A stretch of DNA of 64,000 nt, taken from positions 6,758,001 to 6,822,000 of the forward strand of contig JAJQJQ010000007.1 in assembly GCA_028622995.1 (NCBI GenBank), read 5' to 3'. The notes below the pieces were generated by a model, which saw only the letters and a program-made list of their open reading frames with translations, did not search any database and was not told the origin of the DNA. Made by a program: the position numbers and the translations under genes. This DNA is from Panagrolaimus kolymaensis (taxonomy: Eukaryota; Nematoda; Chromadorea; Rhabditida; Panagrolaimidae). Every line of letters begins with the position of its first letter. Within the stretch, counting starts at the first letter, position 1. Shown piece by piece: positions 25,393 to 37,934 of the stretch.

Positions 25393-27995
25393 ATTGAGCC
25401 ATTCTAAAAGTTTCAATGACATTTTCATAACCCCCGTTTTTTTTACAAATTTTTTAAAATCTTTTTTGAATGCCTCAATTAAAGTCTATTCACTTTTTTT
25501 TAATATTCATCATTTGGTTGTTGGATTTGGTGGATGAATAAATGAGGAAGTATTATTTTTCTCTTGTCTATCACCATTTTTTTTGGCTTCAATAAAGCCA
25601 GATTTTATTCCCTGTCTCCTGAAACCTGTCAAAAGATTTTTATTTTAAATATATATTTTTGCATAGTCGTCGATTATGGTTTCAAATTCACTTTTTTTTG
25701 GTTGCTTTTAAGAATAAAATAAAATATAAAAACTTTTATAAGAAAACTTCCATGTTTTTATGTCACTTGAGCTACCTCACTCACATTCCTGTGGTGGCAT
25801 GACTTTTCTCAGGAAGTCGTAAATGGAACGCTTTTAAAAAACTTTTAAATATTTTTCCATGAAATGGTTTTCTTTTTTCAAATTTTTTAAAACATATAAA
25901 ATCAATAAGAAAAATCCTAAAATAAATAAATTTATTATGTCTTTTAACCACCACGATGCCAAAGGGACTCGCTCGCATATAAGATTGATACCGGAAGTAT
26001 GCAAATATTTTTTCTTTCATTTTTTCATAAAAAAAGTTTTATTTTTATTTTATAAATAAAATTTAAAAAAATACTTCCGACAGTAATCTTTTTATTACGC
26101 TTTGTTGAATATTTTTATTTATTTTTTTCCTTGATGCCAAGTTAGTTATTTCCGGTCATAGAATATTATGCGCCGCTTCCCATATATTTTTTTTCCAGAA
26201 AGCCTATCTTTTCTGTCCCTTATATTATTTTTATAAAATTGGCTTTTTTGATAAATAAAAAAATGTTAAAAATTGGCTAAATCTATTTTTATAAAAAATG
26301 GAAGGGTAAAAAAAATACATCGTTGGTAGTTGTTTGTTTGTTAGGTTTTTTTGATGGATGACAAGTTTGTTCTTGAATGATGGAATAAGCTTCATCATAA
26401 CATTTTAATGGGTTGGTTGGAAAAGAAGGATTTAGGTGTCAGGATTTGATGAAGAATTTACACCAGGAAAACGCAAATACAAAACCGCTGAGACAAAATT
26501 AATTTTGTAGAATAGTTTCTCTCGAAACAAAATTTGCTTTGAAGCCAATTCTCCCCAATTCTTAAAATTGTTATGATACAAAATCGCGTGAAAAAAATTT
26601 AATTATAAAATGTTAAAAGTTTGTTTTTAGTACGAACTTTCTTGTTGTTGTTTTGAGACTATTAAATCTCAAAAAAATCTTTTAAAAACTATTTGGAAGT
26701 TTGTAAAAGTTTCTTTATAAAGCTCAAACTTTTGATTTTAATTTGCATACCAAAAAACTCAGTAAAATACATAATTTCATTGTGGGATTTTGGCTAAATT
26801 TTAAAATATTTTTTGCAACTTTTTTGTATGGCACACAAATTTCATTAAAAAAAATCTATCTCCCGAAAACAAAAACAATTGCAAAATAAATAAATAATGA
26901 GAAAATATATTCACACTACAAACACCTTTTTTATGTATTATTATTTTTATTACAAGTTTAAACTAGAAAGATTAAGTACAATTAATTCACTGCCCTTCTA
27001 AAAAAATTAAATTCCATAGTTTTATTAAATTTCTTTGCTGCCTTTTTTTCTCTCCATTCATGGAATACATGACTTTTTAAAATATTATAAATTGGCTTTC
27101 TTTTTTGGGTGTTTATTATTCAAAACAAAAAAAGAATTTTGAGAGAGAAGAAAGATATTTGTATTAAATTTGTTTTTTTAACATAAACAATAGCTACTTA
27201 TCAATGTTTGAGAATTATTTTTTGCGAGGGTTAAGTCAAGGGGGTCATCGACTAAAAAAATTTATGTTGCATTTTATCGAAAACCAAAGTTATGCCTTTT
27301 AGAATTTTCTTATTACCGTGATTCTAGCAAACAAATATAAGTTTTTTGTGTCGAGACCAATATAGTTTTATTTTTTTAGTAAAAATATAATTTTTATATA
27401 ACTGCGACATTTCAAAATATTTTAAATCAGCCACCAATAAAAAAAATTTGTGACCTCAGCATCTCAAAAGCCAACCACTCTCCCACCCACATATGACTAT
27501 GTTTTTTTATTTATTTATTGTTGCAAACTATTTTCTATTAAACATAAAAAATTTTTAACTTCCAGTCCCATCATAACTAACTGAATTTAGCCATGTCTTT
27601 TTCTCTCTTTATCTTTTTCTACGTAGTTTCTAAATTATGCAAATCACCTTCTTTTTTTGCTGCTCCGCTCCTCGAGGAAACCTTTTTCTTATTTTTTACG
27701 TAACAAATTGTTTTTTTTTGAAGTTTGTTGTCTCTGTTTTTTCTTCTTCATGTTGCTTTTTTCTTTTCTGTCACTGTCAAAAAAAGAATTATTTGACACT
27801 AGACTTTCCTTTTTTTTTTAAAGAGTATCTTCTTGGTTTCGTTGGATTTCGATTAGTTTTGAAAAGTTCAATATTGGCATTTGAGCCTAAATAATTTTTT
27901 AATTCTATAAAAATTATTGACTTCAGAAATTTTCCCATAAATGTTTGCTTTAGCGTCTTTATGGATCTCGCCCGCAAAAGTTGGATATTTTTTAA
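25393..27995. other. AT-rich interval without a supported gene
   Basis: Mostly homopolymer-rich DNA. One short plus-strand piece at 26436-26510 has balanced codons but only 24 residues and a weak acceptor. Nothing else is exon-like. Confidence 0.5.
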
Positions 27996-28269
27996 CTTCA
28001 AACTAGGGTTGTCGATTTCCCGGGAATTTCCCGGGAAATGCCTCAGGGCATTTGGACATAATTCAAATTAATTTTGGTTTTTTTATAAATTTGTAAAGAA
28101 AATATTAATTCACCATGCTTTTTCTATGTAATGCAAAAAAAAAATACATAAAAATAAGTCATCAATAAAAAGTTATGCTGAAATTTCCCGCATTTCCCGG
28201 GAAATTTCCCGGGAAATTTTGCACGCAAGCGGGAAATTTCCCGGGAAATTCGACAACCCTACTTCAAAC
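27996..28269. mobile_element. hAT-type MITE with perfect 8-bp target duplication
   Basis: The element runs 28004-28261 (258 bp). It starts TAGGGTTGTCG and ends CGACAACCCTA, an 11-bp perfect terminal inverted repeat. Both sides carry the identical octamer CTTCAAAC (27996-28003 and 28262-28269). An 8-bp duplication together with TAGGG/CCCTA ends is the signature of the hAT superfamily. Both subterminal regions hold multiple copies of the palindrome TTTCCCGGGAAA, plausible transposase-binding sites. There is no coding capacity, so it is non-autonomous. The perfect duplication suggests a fairly young insertion. Confidence 0.9.
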
Positions 28270-30442
28270 CCTGGGTTTCTTTAATTATCCCTAAAATCTT
28301 TCCATAATCGTTGTTCATTTTAATTTATTTTTTTTAAACTTTGAACCAATATTCCCAGGGTCGCCAATGTCTCATTTTTTTTTCTCTTTCTGGACAGTCA
28401 AAATAAAAACATATTTTAAAATATGAGCTAATTTTCCATCATTCTTTAAAAATAAAAAATATATTAAAAACATTAATCTATGATTTATCCAGCAACCAAC
28501 TATCCTGCACCCTATTTTTGAATTTTATTTTTTGATCTTTCATTTATTTGCAAATTTACTTATTTTCTTTTTAGTATTCCTTCTTCAAAGAAATTATATC
28601 CTTTATTTTCTTCTTTAAAAACTACCAACTCCTACGCCATTTTTTTGTTGTTGCAAAACTAAGGTTTCATAAAATCACTTCTGCATATTTCTTTCTGTTT
28701 TGCTTTAAAAAATTTGTGAAGCACCTGCCTTCTTCTCCTGGAAGAAAATGCTTTCTTACGTATTCATTCACGCTTTTTGCTTTGAGTGTTTGTATGTGTC
28801 TTTTTTTCTTTTTTTCCGTAAATGGAAAAAGGGTTTTCTCGGATTTCGCTTTTTTCTTTCTCTTTTTTTTGTCGTCGGTAGTTTCTTAACTAACTAACAG
28901 CCTTTATTTAACATATTTTGACTTTCATGGATTTTTATGTTGTTTTTATTTTGCAATTGAAGGAAAGAAAATAAGAAAAGGGATTCCATGTCATGACACT
29001 TGCCTTCATCCAAAATGAGAGAGACTTTATCCTTCTTTATTTTTTTCATTTAAAAAACAAAAGGATTTTAGACATTCATTCATTGACGAAAAGAAAAAAA
29101 TGCAGAAGATTTCCGCCGTCTTTTGTTTTTTTTTTGTAAGAGGGAATCACGAAGAAAAAAAATATTGTTAGTTAATAATCTTTCAAACAAAAAAATTCAT
29201 CTTTTTTTTGTTGAATATCTCTCACATTTTTTAAAACAGATGTCATTTTTTGTTGTCTTCTTTATTCTTCTGGTAGTAGTGGTTGTTGGTTAAGATATAA
29301 TATAACAAACCAAAAAGAAAAAAAATGGTCTTTTGTTTAAAACAAAAAAATAAAGAAGAAGAATATTCTATTCATTTCGTTCGACCTCTTTCTTTCTTTT
29401 TTACTCCCTCCCACATATGGTATATTTAAAAATTCATATTGTTGATAGATAGATGGATACATATACACAAACAACACATGTTTTTTAAGGGTTCCATGGT
29501 ATTGAAAAAAATAAAATAACTGCAAAAAAAATTTCTCAAAAAGTAAAGATTCTTGCACTTGCACTTTAGTGAAAGTAAATAAATTCTGCAAATTATTGTT
29601 AAGTTTTGATTACTATCATGTTTTTAATTTACTTTTTTGAGAGCTTGTTTCTCCCAATTTTTTTATAATGCCAGAAAATAAAAAGTTTTATGCCTACAAT
29701 AAATTAATGTCTTTTGATATGAATGACAGTAATCACATTCTTTAATTTATCGCGTGTTTTTTTTTTGTTACTATCACTACTTAACAACAAGTTTTTTTTG
29801 TTGAAAGTACTTTTTTATTTATTTATTTTTTTGCCTTCTTCCCCTTCATTATCATCATCTATCTCATCGCCCCTCATTATTCTAAAAAGCTTCCACTTTA
29901 TCCCATCTCTCTTTTATCCTTCTTCTTCAAGTCCATTATTTTGTTTTATATTTTTTTTGCCTTTTTTTTTATTTTAAATAATATCATTATTGCCACGCCT
30001 TTAAAAAAAATATACATACATGCATTTAAGTTTCAAACACAAAGTGGTCTACAGCAACGTTTTTTCTTTTTATATGCCTTCAAGCCTTAAAAATAAAAGC
30101 CAAACCAAGCTAAAAGAAAAAAAGCCTCCACCCATCTATCTATCTCCTTCTCTCCCTCGCAAGCCAAGGCCAAAGAAAGCAAAGGAGAGGAGAAGAAAAA
30201 AATTGGCTTTGTTTATTCCTATATATTTTTTTACCACATTTTTTGGGATTCTTAAAAAGCATACTTTATTTTATTTTCTTTATTCTGCATCATTTTCATT
30301 TATTTTTCTCATCAACTCTATCGACTTCATCGAAAGACATTGAATCTTCTTCTTCCGTCGTCGTCGTTATTACTTCTGCTTTCTTTTTGCTACGTTTTTT
30401 ATTTTTTTATAAAATATTTTATAAAAAAATATAATAAAAAAG
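28270..30442. other. Upstream flank of the neuropeptide receptor, no gene seen
   Basis: This AT-rich and T-rich DNA immediately precedes the receptor start codon and presumably includes its promoter and 5' UTR. No TATA-like or trans-splice site can be singled out. Two TTACTATC motifs of the kind that cluster in the receptor introns occur at about 29610 and 29768. Confidence 0.45.
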
Positions 30443-33400
30443 ATGGAAATAGATCTAAGAAATATAACATGTTGTAGAATGCCGAATGAAACATGTTTAC
30501 ATATGAATGATGTATTATGGGAGTATCGACAGGATTTATCAACCCAGCCTTTAACAATGGCAATATTTTCAATATTTTATACTTTTATTATTATTTCTGG
30601 TATTATTGGTAATTTATGTGTTATATTAGCTATAAGTAGAACGAGGTAATTATAAAACTTTTAAAAATATTTAAATTCCACTCAAAACTCTGAATCTTCC
30701 ATTCGAAGCCAAAATTCTTAATATTTACACCCTAAAACGATTTTGCTAATGTTGATAAAGATTGATAATGATTTTTTCTTTCATTTTTAGGTCACTTCAA
30801 ACAGTACCAAATATGTTTATATTTTCTTTATCATGTTCAGATATTCTTGTATGTTTTACTTCAGCAACAATAACCCCAATAGCTGCATTTAAAAAAGAAT
30901 GGCTTTTTGGTTCATTTTTATGTTCAGTTGCTCCATTTATTGCGGTAAGTTTTGATTTGGAAATTAATAAAATTCAAAAATAGCCTTTCAAATTTATAAA
31001 CTTTGAAAAATGAGAGTAAACATAAAATTACAATAATTTGCAATTTTTGTTACTATCTTGGAAATAGTAATCAAATTTTTAAGCAGTAAATTTCTACAAA
31101 TTTTTTGTTACTAACTTTGAATTTCGTTTCCTAAATTATAATTCAATAAATTTTGGGTACAACATTGTTTAAAACTTAATTACACCTTTATTTAAAGCTA
31201 TGAAAGTAATTGAATATTAACAATATTTTTGCAAGATTTTATTACTATCAAAAAAAATTTGAACTTTTAGCTTTTTACAGTAATTATATTTTCATCGTTT
31301 TTTATAAGCCTTTTAAAAAAAATAAGCATTCCAAAATATATAAATATATTCATAGATCATTGTTTTCCAAGAAACATTTTACTTTTTTTTACGTGGAGTG
31401 GAGTTTTTTAATATTCTATGTGGAATATTTGCTTGCGTCCATGTTCTTGCATAATAATGATTCGAATATTTTTTTTTGCTCTTTTTTTACATTTACTTTT
31501 TAAAAACACTTTTTTATATTGAAAAATAAAAAAATATATTTCCTCGTTGTTGTTTTTATACTTTTATACTTTTTTGTTTTTGTTTCAACTTTTTATTTTA
31601 TTTTTTATTTTAAAAAATCTTCTTCACTTTCAAAAAAAAAAGTTAAAACAAAAAAGAAAAACACTCACATGCCATTTCCATTCCTTTTTTTCTTTTTCTT
31701 AATGCAATTACACAAAACCCGCGCCTTAGCCGCCGCTTCGCTTCTTGGGCACACATCTTTTAAGGATAAGCAAAAAGAGACTAACTAACAAAGTTAAGAA
31801 AATAAAAATAAAAAATAGGAATGTTGCCATCGCTGTTTTTTGTCGTTGTTGCATAAATTTGTTTTACCAAGTAAAAAGACGAGAAGAAAAAAAAAGTAAA
31901 TTTCAAAAACACCAACCACGTTAATAGTAGGGAGAAGAAGAACCTCATCCAAATCGTTAGTTGCTATTACGTAAGAATAAAAAAAAACGAAAGACATTCT
32001 TAAAAAAAAAACACAAACCCGTGATTATTATTAGCTCAATAAAGAGACACGCAAAAAAAAAAATTTTTAATGGATAAAAAGTTTTTACATTTTTTTAATT
32101 TGCATTTTTTTAAAAAGCTGCGTAGTAGTTTCGAGCATAGAATTATATTAGAATTTTTAAATTGATAATTATCCTCGAGATTTCAAGCATAAAATTGTGG
32201 TTTGAAAAGTGATGAAAGTAATTGTATGTGACGATAAAAGTTTAAATTATATTACTTTCATTTATCAGAGATAGTAACAAATTGGGACAAATTATTGTCA
32301 AAATATTTTTACTATCATAAAAATACAGCAAACAGTGAAATTTATTATTGCTAATAATAGTAACTTCATTTTGTTGATTATCGTCAAAATTTGCTTACAA
32401 TCACGTTTTTTTTAATTTCTTGAAAATCACAATCATCGTTCTTTCTTTATTTGATCAAAACCATTGTTTTTTGGTCTTCAAAATAAAAATCCAATAGAAA
32501 AGTGACAAAGATTAGCTCTTATTTTAATTAAATAAAACCAAATCCCAAGTTTTTTATTGTCTTTTTTCTTTGTTGAATTTCCAAAAATAGATATTACCGG
32601 ATTTTGCAAGATTACTGGAAAAGTAAAACAAATAACAATAAAAAAATCTTAACTTTATTTCTTATTTTAATATAATTTTATATTTTTTGTTGTCAAAAAA
32701 AAAATAAGGAATTGAAATAAAATTAAGGAAAATATATATCACATTGGATGCTTGCTATCCTTCTGAATTTAGAAAGCGGCAAAAAAAGAAGAGATAAGTA
32801 ACTAAAAAAAATTTATTTGTGGAACTTTCTAAAAATAACCCAAACAACTTTTTTTTCTTTTTTACTCATGTTTGTTGTTAATTAAATCAAATAATTATTT
32901 ATATAAAAAAATAACTTTTTTTTATTTGACACTTTTTTCTTCTTAAAATTAAAAAAACCCCTCTCAAACTACTCTATAGTTTCATATTAACCAAAAAAAG
33001 AGGAGAGTGTTCTTTGGATTTTCATTTTTTATCTCCATTTCACTCACAGCCAAAGAAAAATGAAACATCGAAGCTGATAAACAAAACAAAAAAATAATCT
33101 AAAAATAAAATTAAAAAATTTTCTAATTATAAAAATTTATTTTTCATTCATAAATTTATCTCAATTTTTTTAGGGTGTTAGTTTATGTTTTTCAACTTTT
33201 ACATTAGCTGCAATATCAATTGATCGATTTATGCTTATCAGATTTCCAATGAAAAAACCATTTTCCCATGCTCAAGCATCATTTGCAATTTTAGTAAGTT
33301 TTTTTTTGTCATTTATTTTTTAAAAATAATATTTTGAAATGATACCACTTTTTTTTGGTTTCACATCAACTACCACCTCCTTTTTATACAGTAGACATGC

Positions 33401-36400
33401 ATACAATTTGAGAAGAAAAAAAAGAGTTCAAAAACTATGTTTTTTCTTTATTTTTGAAAAAAAAAATATTTATGTCTAATTTTTTTAAATTTTTTTTAAT
33501 GTTATGTGTTCTATGAAAAAATGGCACACCGCCCGATTTTTGACAAATGGGTCCAAGGAGGCCTAAAAAACTTTTAACAATTTTCTCGTCATTTGTAAAT
33601 GTTAAAGCAAAAAGTTTAAACTCTAAAAAGTTTTTAATTATTTCCGAAAATTATTTTACAAACAAACAAAAAATAAAGCAGGATAGTAAACATAAATCAA
33701 CAATACATGAAACAATTTTGATTACTATCATTTTTTGTTTTTGTAAAAGATAGTAACTTAAAAATGAAAAATATCATTGAAAAATAATTACTTTAGTCTA
33801 TAGCTCTTTTTTCTCTGTTGTTTTTTGTTTTTAAAATTGACGGCGAAGGAGATAACGACGACGAGGACGACAAATTGGCGGCGAGAAAAATAATGGCAGT
33901 TTAAAAAAAAATTTACTCGACGACAGCAAAAAAAAAACGATGCCGGTCGTTTCAAATGTCAAGAAAAAAGGGGTTAACTAACTTTAAAAAAAAAAGAGAA
34001 AATGTATTTAAAAAATATAAATATGGGATGCACTTGGACTTGGAGTACTTACTTTAACGACGACGACGCCTACTGCATAAAAACCTTTTTTTTTTAAACT
34101 CAGCTGATGAAAGCTTTTTTTGTTGTTTTTTAAAACCCAAGAAAAAACTTAAAAATTCTTCTTAAACTTTTTAACTTTGGGAAAAGTTGAAAACACAAAA
34201 AAACTTTGCAAAAAATATATCTTTGCAAGCAAACTTCGAAACATTCAATTCGATAAAAAACTTTTTGCGACTAACAAACAAATTTGGCAAATTAGAGTAA
34301 ATCAAAAAAAAAAATAATGTAAACCTACAAAAAAAAATTTTTTAATTAAAAACCAATATAATTTTTTTTTCAGTTAATTTGCATTCTCGCTGCAACATTA
34401 TCAATGCCAACAATGTTTACACAAACTTTAAGTAAATTAGATAATTATTGTGGGCATTTTTGTTATGAAGATTGGGGTTCCCATCAATCTCGTCGTCGAG
34501 CATATGGAACCGTGATGTTAACATTACAATTTATTATTCCATTATCAATTATTATCATTTCGTATACAGCCATTTCGGTTCGCCTCGGCCAATCACTAAT
34601 TCTTAAAACCACTAAAAAGCGTGATTATGATTGGCAGCTTCAAGTTACCGATCAACAACGAGCAGCAAATAAACGTCGACAACGAACTAATCGAATGTTT
34701 ATTGGAATGGTGGTGGCATTTTCACTTAGTTGGATTTGGAGTGTATTGTTTAATGTTTTACGAGATTATGAAATGCTTCCAAATTTTGCGAAGCAACAAG
34801 AATTTTTTGTTGGTATTATTACTCATTGCATTGCTATGACTTCCACGGTAAGTAGTTAGTGGCTTGAACAGATTTTGGAAATGCGAAGAAAAAAAATTGC
34901 TTTTCGATTCAAGAATCTATTTAATAATAAATTTTGGGCGCTAAAAATTGTCAAAAAAATTATTAAAAAATTTATAGGTTTGGAATCCACTTTTATATGC
35001 AATGTTAAATTTTCAATTACGTGCAGCATTTTTACAACTTATGCCTGAATGCATAAAAGATTTATTTTGTTCTAAAGTTTCATCACATTCATCTATTCCT
35101 CATGATGATGTTACAACTCGTAGAAAGCCACCAACAATAACCATTGTTGCAAATGGAAATGCAAAAAATAATAATATTTCATCATCAAGTGGAAATAAAA
35201 ATACCTCATCTTCATTCCGTCCAACTACGCCCTCATCAACTTTATTAATAACAAATAATAATGCCCATGGAATTTCTACCATCGATGATGACGATGATAA
35301 TGATTCACATTATTTTGATTCATCAACAAAAAAGTATGGTTCATTTGAAGCTTCATCTAAATTAATAAAACAACATAAATCTGCATCACTTCATAATTTT
35401 TTACCGCCAAACAACGAAGAAAATAATTTTATTGATGATAATCATATACAGTCGGTAAGGAGGCGTTGTAGTCGTCGTCGTTGATACTCTCACACAAATA
35501 ATGCTTTTTTCTATCGCTTAATAAAAACTTTTTATCTGCAAAAAAAAAATAATAATGTTAATGCAAAAAAAGTGTCGTTGTATTTTTTTTAGTTAAATAT
35601 CTTCACTTTTTTTCTTCACTTTAACTATTTTCTCATTAATATTTATTTCACGTAGCTATTATTTGTAAATCTATGTATTTTTTGTCTCGATATGGAAATT
35701 TCAATTTTCGACAGTAACTTAATTTCAACAATAAATTTAAAATTTCGGTTACTATTTCTTTCTTTGATAGTAATCAAACTTTGTTATTTATTTTCTAAAA
35801 ATGTTTACTATCAAAAAGCTAATTTTAAAAACAACTTTTATTTATTTCCGTTTTTTAAATGGTTTTTTTTACATATCTTTATTCTTAATCTTTATATTGC
35901 TTACTTTTTTCACGCTTCTATTTTTTTTAATTCGCTAAAATCAATGTTTGTGAGAGTGTTCAGCAACAACAACGCAACGACGCCTCTCTGCCACCAATAA
36001 AAAAAATATAAGAGAGATGATGCTGGATTTATCGGTGTTTTATTAATATATTTTGTAAATTTGTTTCACACAAAAAAACTAACATTTTTAAAAGTTTTTT
36101 ATAGGAAAAAGAAAGTCGTTATTGCTCTAAAATAAGCGATTCAATAAATCCAGCGAACAATTAATTTTTGGATTTTTGAAGAAACAAAAAATAATCAATG
36201 TTTACTAAAATTTTTGGATAAATAAAAAATATTCTATAAAAAGTATCAAAGAATGAACTAAAATTTCGAAACCACTAACTACCGTAAAAATTATAGCAAA
36301 GCTCCAAAGCATTTTTTCGAATATTGCAATAACGACTTTTATTTCCTCTCCTCTAAAAAAATTTCTTTGAAAGCACTTTTAAAAAATAACTTTCAAAAAC

Positions 36401-37441
36401 TTTCAAATTAGCTTCATTAATGATTAATCTATTGCATTTCCTTTATTTTTTCAGCCATTACGATCATCATCAACGAAGTGTAAAGAAGGTTTTTGCATCA
36501 GCAATATGTTGCCGAACGGGCGAACGACAACCCGATTTGGAGGATATGAGTCGGGCGCCATCAAGAATAGGGAATTCTATTTCGATAACAGGAATTTCAT
36601 CCATGAAACAACAGATACAACTCCAACCTCAACAACAACCAGTCGAAAAGAATGCAGTATTATATTTGACTCCAATCATTCCACCAAACGAGATTCAAAA
36701 AGTCCCATCACTAACAACAGCAACAACAACTCCAATGATGATGGGAGTCCAACAAGTATACTTAGACGAGAAAAATCAATCAATATACAAAAATGGAAAA
36801 AAAATTCATCTCCAACAACCCCATCCCCAAGTTTTGGTGGGACTGAAACACCAACACCAACAACACCAAGAAAATGGAGTACAAAAGCCGCAAAAATCCT
36901 TGGAATATATGAAACCGTATTCACCAATAACATTGGAGATGATGAAAATGATGGACGAAAAGTTGGTTGGTGGAATCGTCGAAAATCCGAATGTGATGCA
37001 ACAACATTTTGGAATTCAGGAGCCATTGATTATTCCAATGAAAATAATTCATCCATCACCAAACAACGACAGCGATCCGCTTCTACCCGGCTTGATATCT
37101 CACCCATCATCGATCCTGACTGCAGCGATGAAAACAATCCCCACCACAATGGTGGAAGAGAAGGAGGAGGAAGAAAGTCTATTGGATACAGTCGAGCTTT
37201 AATGGTTCCATTGGAAAGACAAAAACGCTCAAGATCTTTAACTCGTTCAATTATAAAACTTTCTGGAAGTAGTTTGCATTCATCCAAACATTCAATCGAT
37301 ACTCCAAGAACTCCACTTCAAAAACTTTTTTCATTCGCAAATACCGAAGTTGAACATCAACGCCTCGTTGGGGATGATTCAATTACTTCCTCCTCATCAT
37401 CATCCAATTCATTTTTAGGATATCAAGATGATTATTGTTAA
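30443..37441 (+). CDS. Neuropeptide receptor, rhodopsin-family GPCR (NPR/NPY-receptor-like)
   Basis: Predicted plasma-membrane neuropeptide receptor, 804 residues from six exons: 30443-30645, 30791-30944, 33174-33293, 34374-34847, 34978-35454, 36455-37441; all junctions are GT-AG and keep frame. Seven membrane segments lie near residues 39-64, 74-97, 112-134, 153-172, 207-229, 267-288 and 304-326. Visible family marks are GN in TM1, LSCSD in TM2, the TM3 cysteine (112), DRF (136-138), extracellular-loop cysteines (185, 189) and NPLLY (320-324). The loop pattern C-x3-FC-x-E-x-W before TM5 resembles the C. elegans NPR-1 group. N7 and N15 fit glycosylation sites. Oddities: TM6 lacks the usual proline, and the cytoplasmic tail is about 470 residues, rich in Asn, Ser and Thr, with RRKS- and RSRSL-type phosphosites. 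Introns 2 (2.2 kb) and 3 (1.1 kb) are large for this window. The ligand cannot be told from sequence. Confidence 0.88.
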
Positions 37442-37934
37442 AAATAAATAAGTAAATAAAATTATTATTATTGTATGTATGTATTATAAAATTTTTACGG
37501 GTTTGTGTTTTGTTTGTATTTTTTCTTTGTAATTTAAAAAATTATTATTTTATTGGAAAAAATAAATGCTTTTATTTTTATAAGAAAAATTTTTGAAATG
37601 CAACAACAAAAACTATTAAAAGAGATTTTTTTATTAACATTTTTCTCAAAAAAGTTTCAAAAAATTATCAAAGTCTACGAGAAAAAAAGTTTGATAACTA
37701 CGTGTTGTTAGTTTTTCCTTTGTTTCGATTTGCAACACCGAAAAAAAGTTTCAGTCGTTTCAAAAAAAAAAGATTTTTTGTAAACATGCAAATTTTTAAA
37801 CCAGCTAAAAAATGAAGTATTTTTTGTTGCCATCGAAAACGAATATAAGCAACTCATTGCCATTTCATTTCCTTCTTTTTCGTTGATCATTCGTGCTTTT
37901 TGTTCGTTTGAATTTCGTCGTCGTCAAAAAGAAA
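37442..37934. other. Intergenic: receptor 3' flank and promoter of the 10-Cys gene
   Basis: AATAAA-like signals follow the receptor stop at 37442-37460. The last 70 bp before 37935 (TTCGTTGATCATTCGTG and following) resemble the leader of the paralogue at 40021. Confidence 0.6.

Noticed and set aside
26436..26510. Possible plus-strand exon ending in FDEEFTPGKRKYKTAETK
   Set aside because: Only 24 codons, a weak acceptor, an overlapping frame equally open, and no neighbouring exons.
35692..36000. Plus-strand frame of 102 codons in the last receptor intron
   Set aside because: Phe/Leu/Asn-rich composition typical of intronic AT-rich DNA; no motif.
36676..37026. Minus-strand open frame of 116 codons in the receptor tail exon
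   Set aside because: Antisense to low-complexity Ser/Thr/Pro codons; no homology seen and no splice context.
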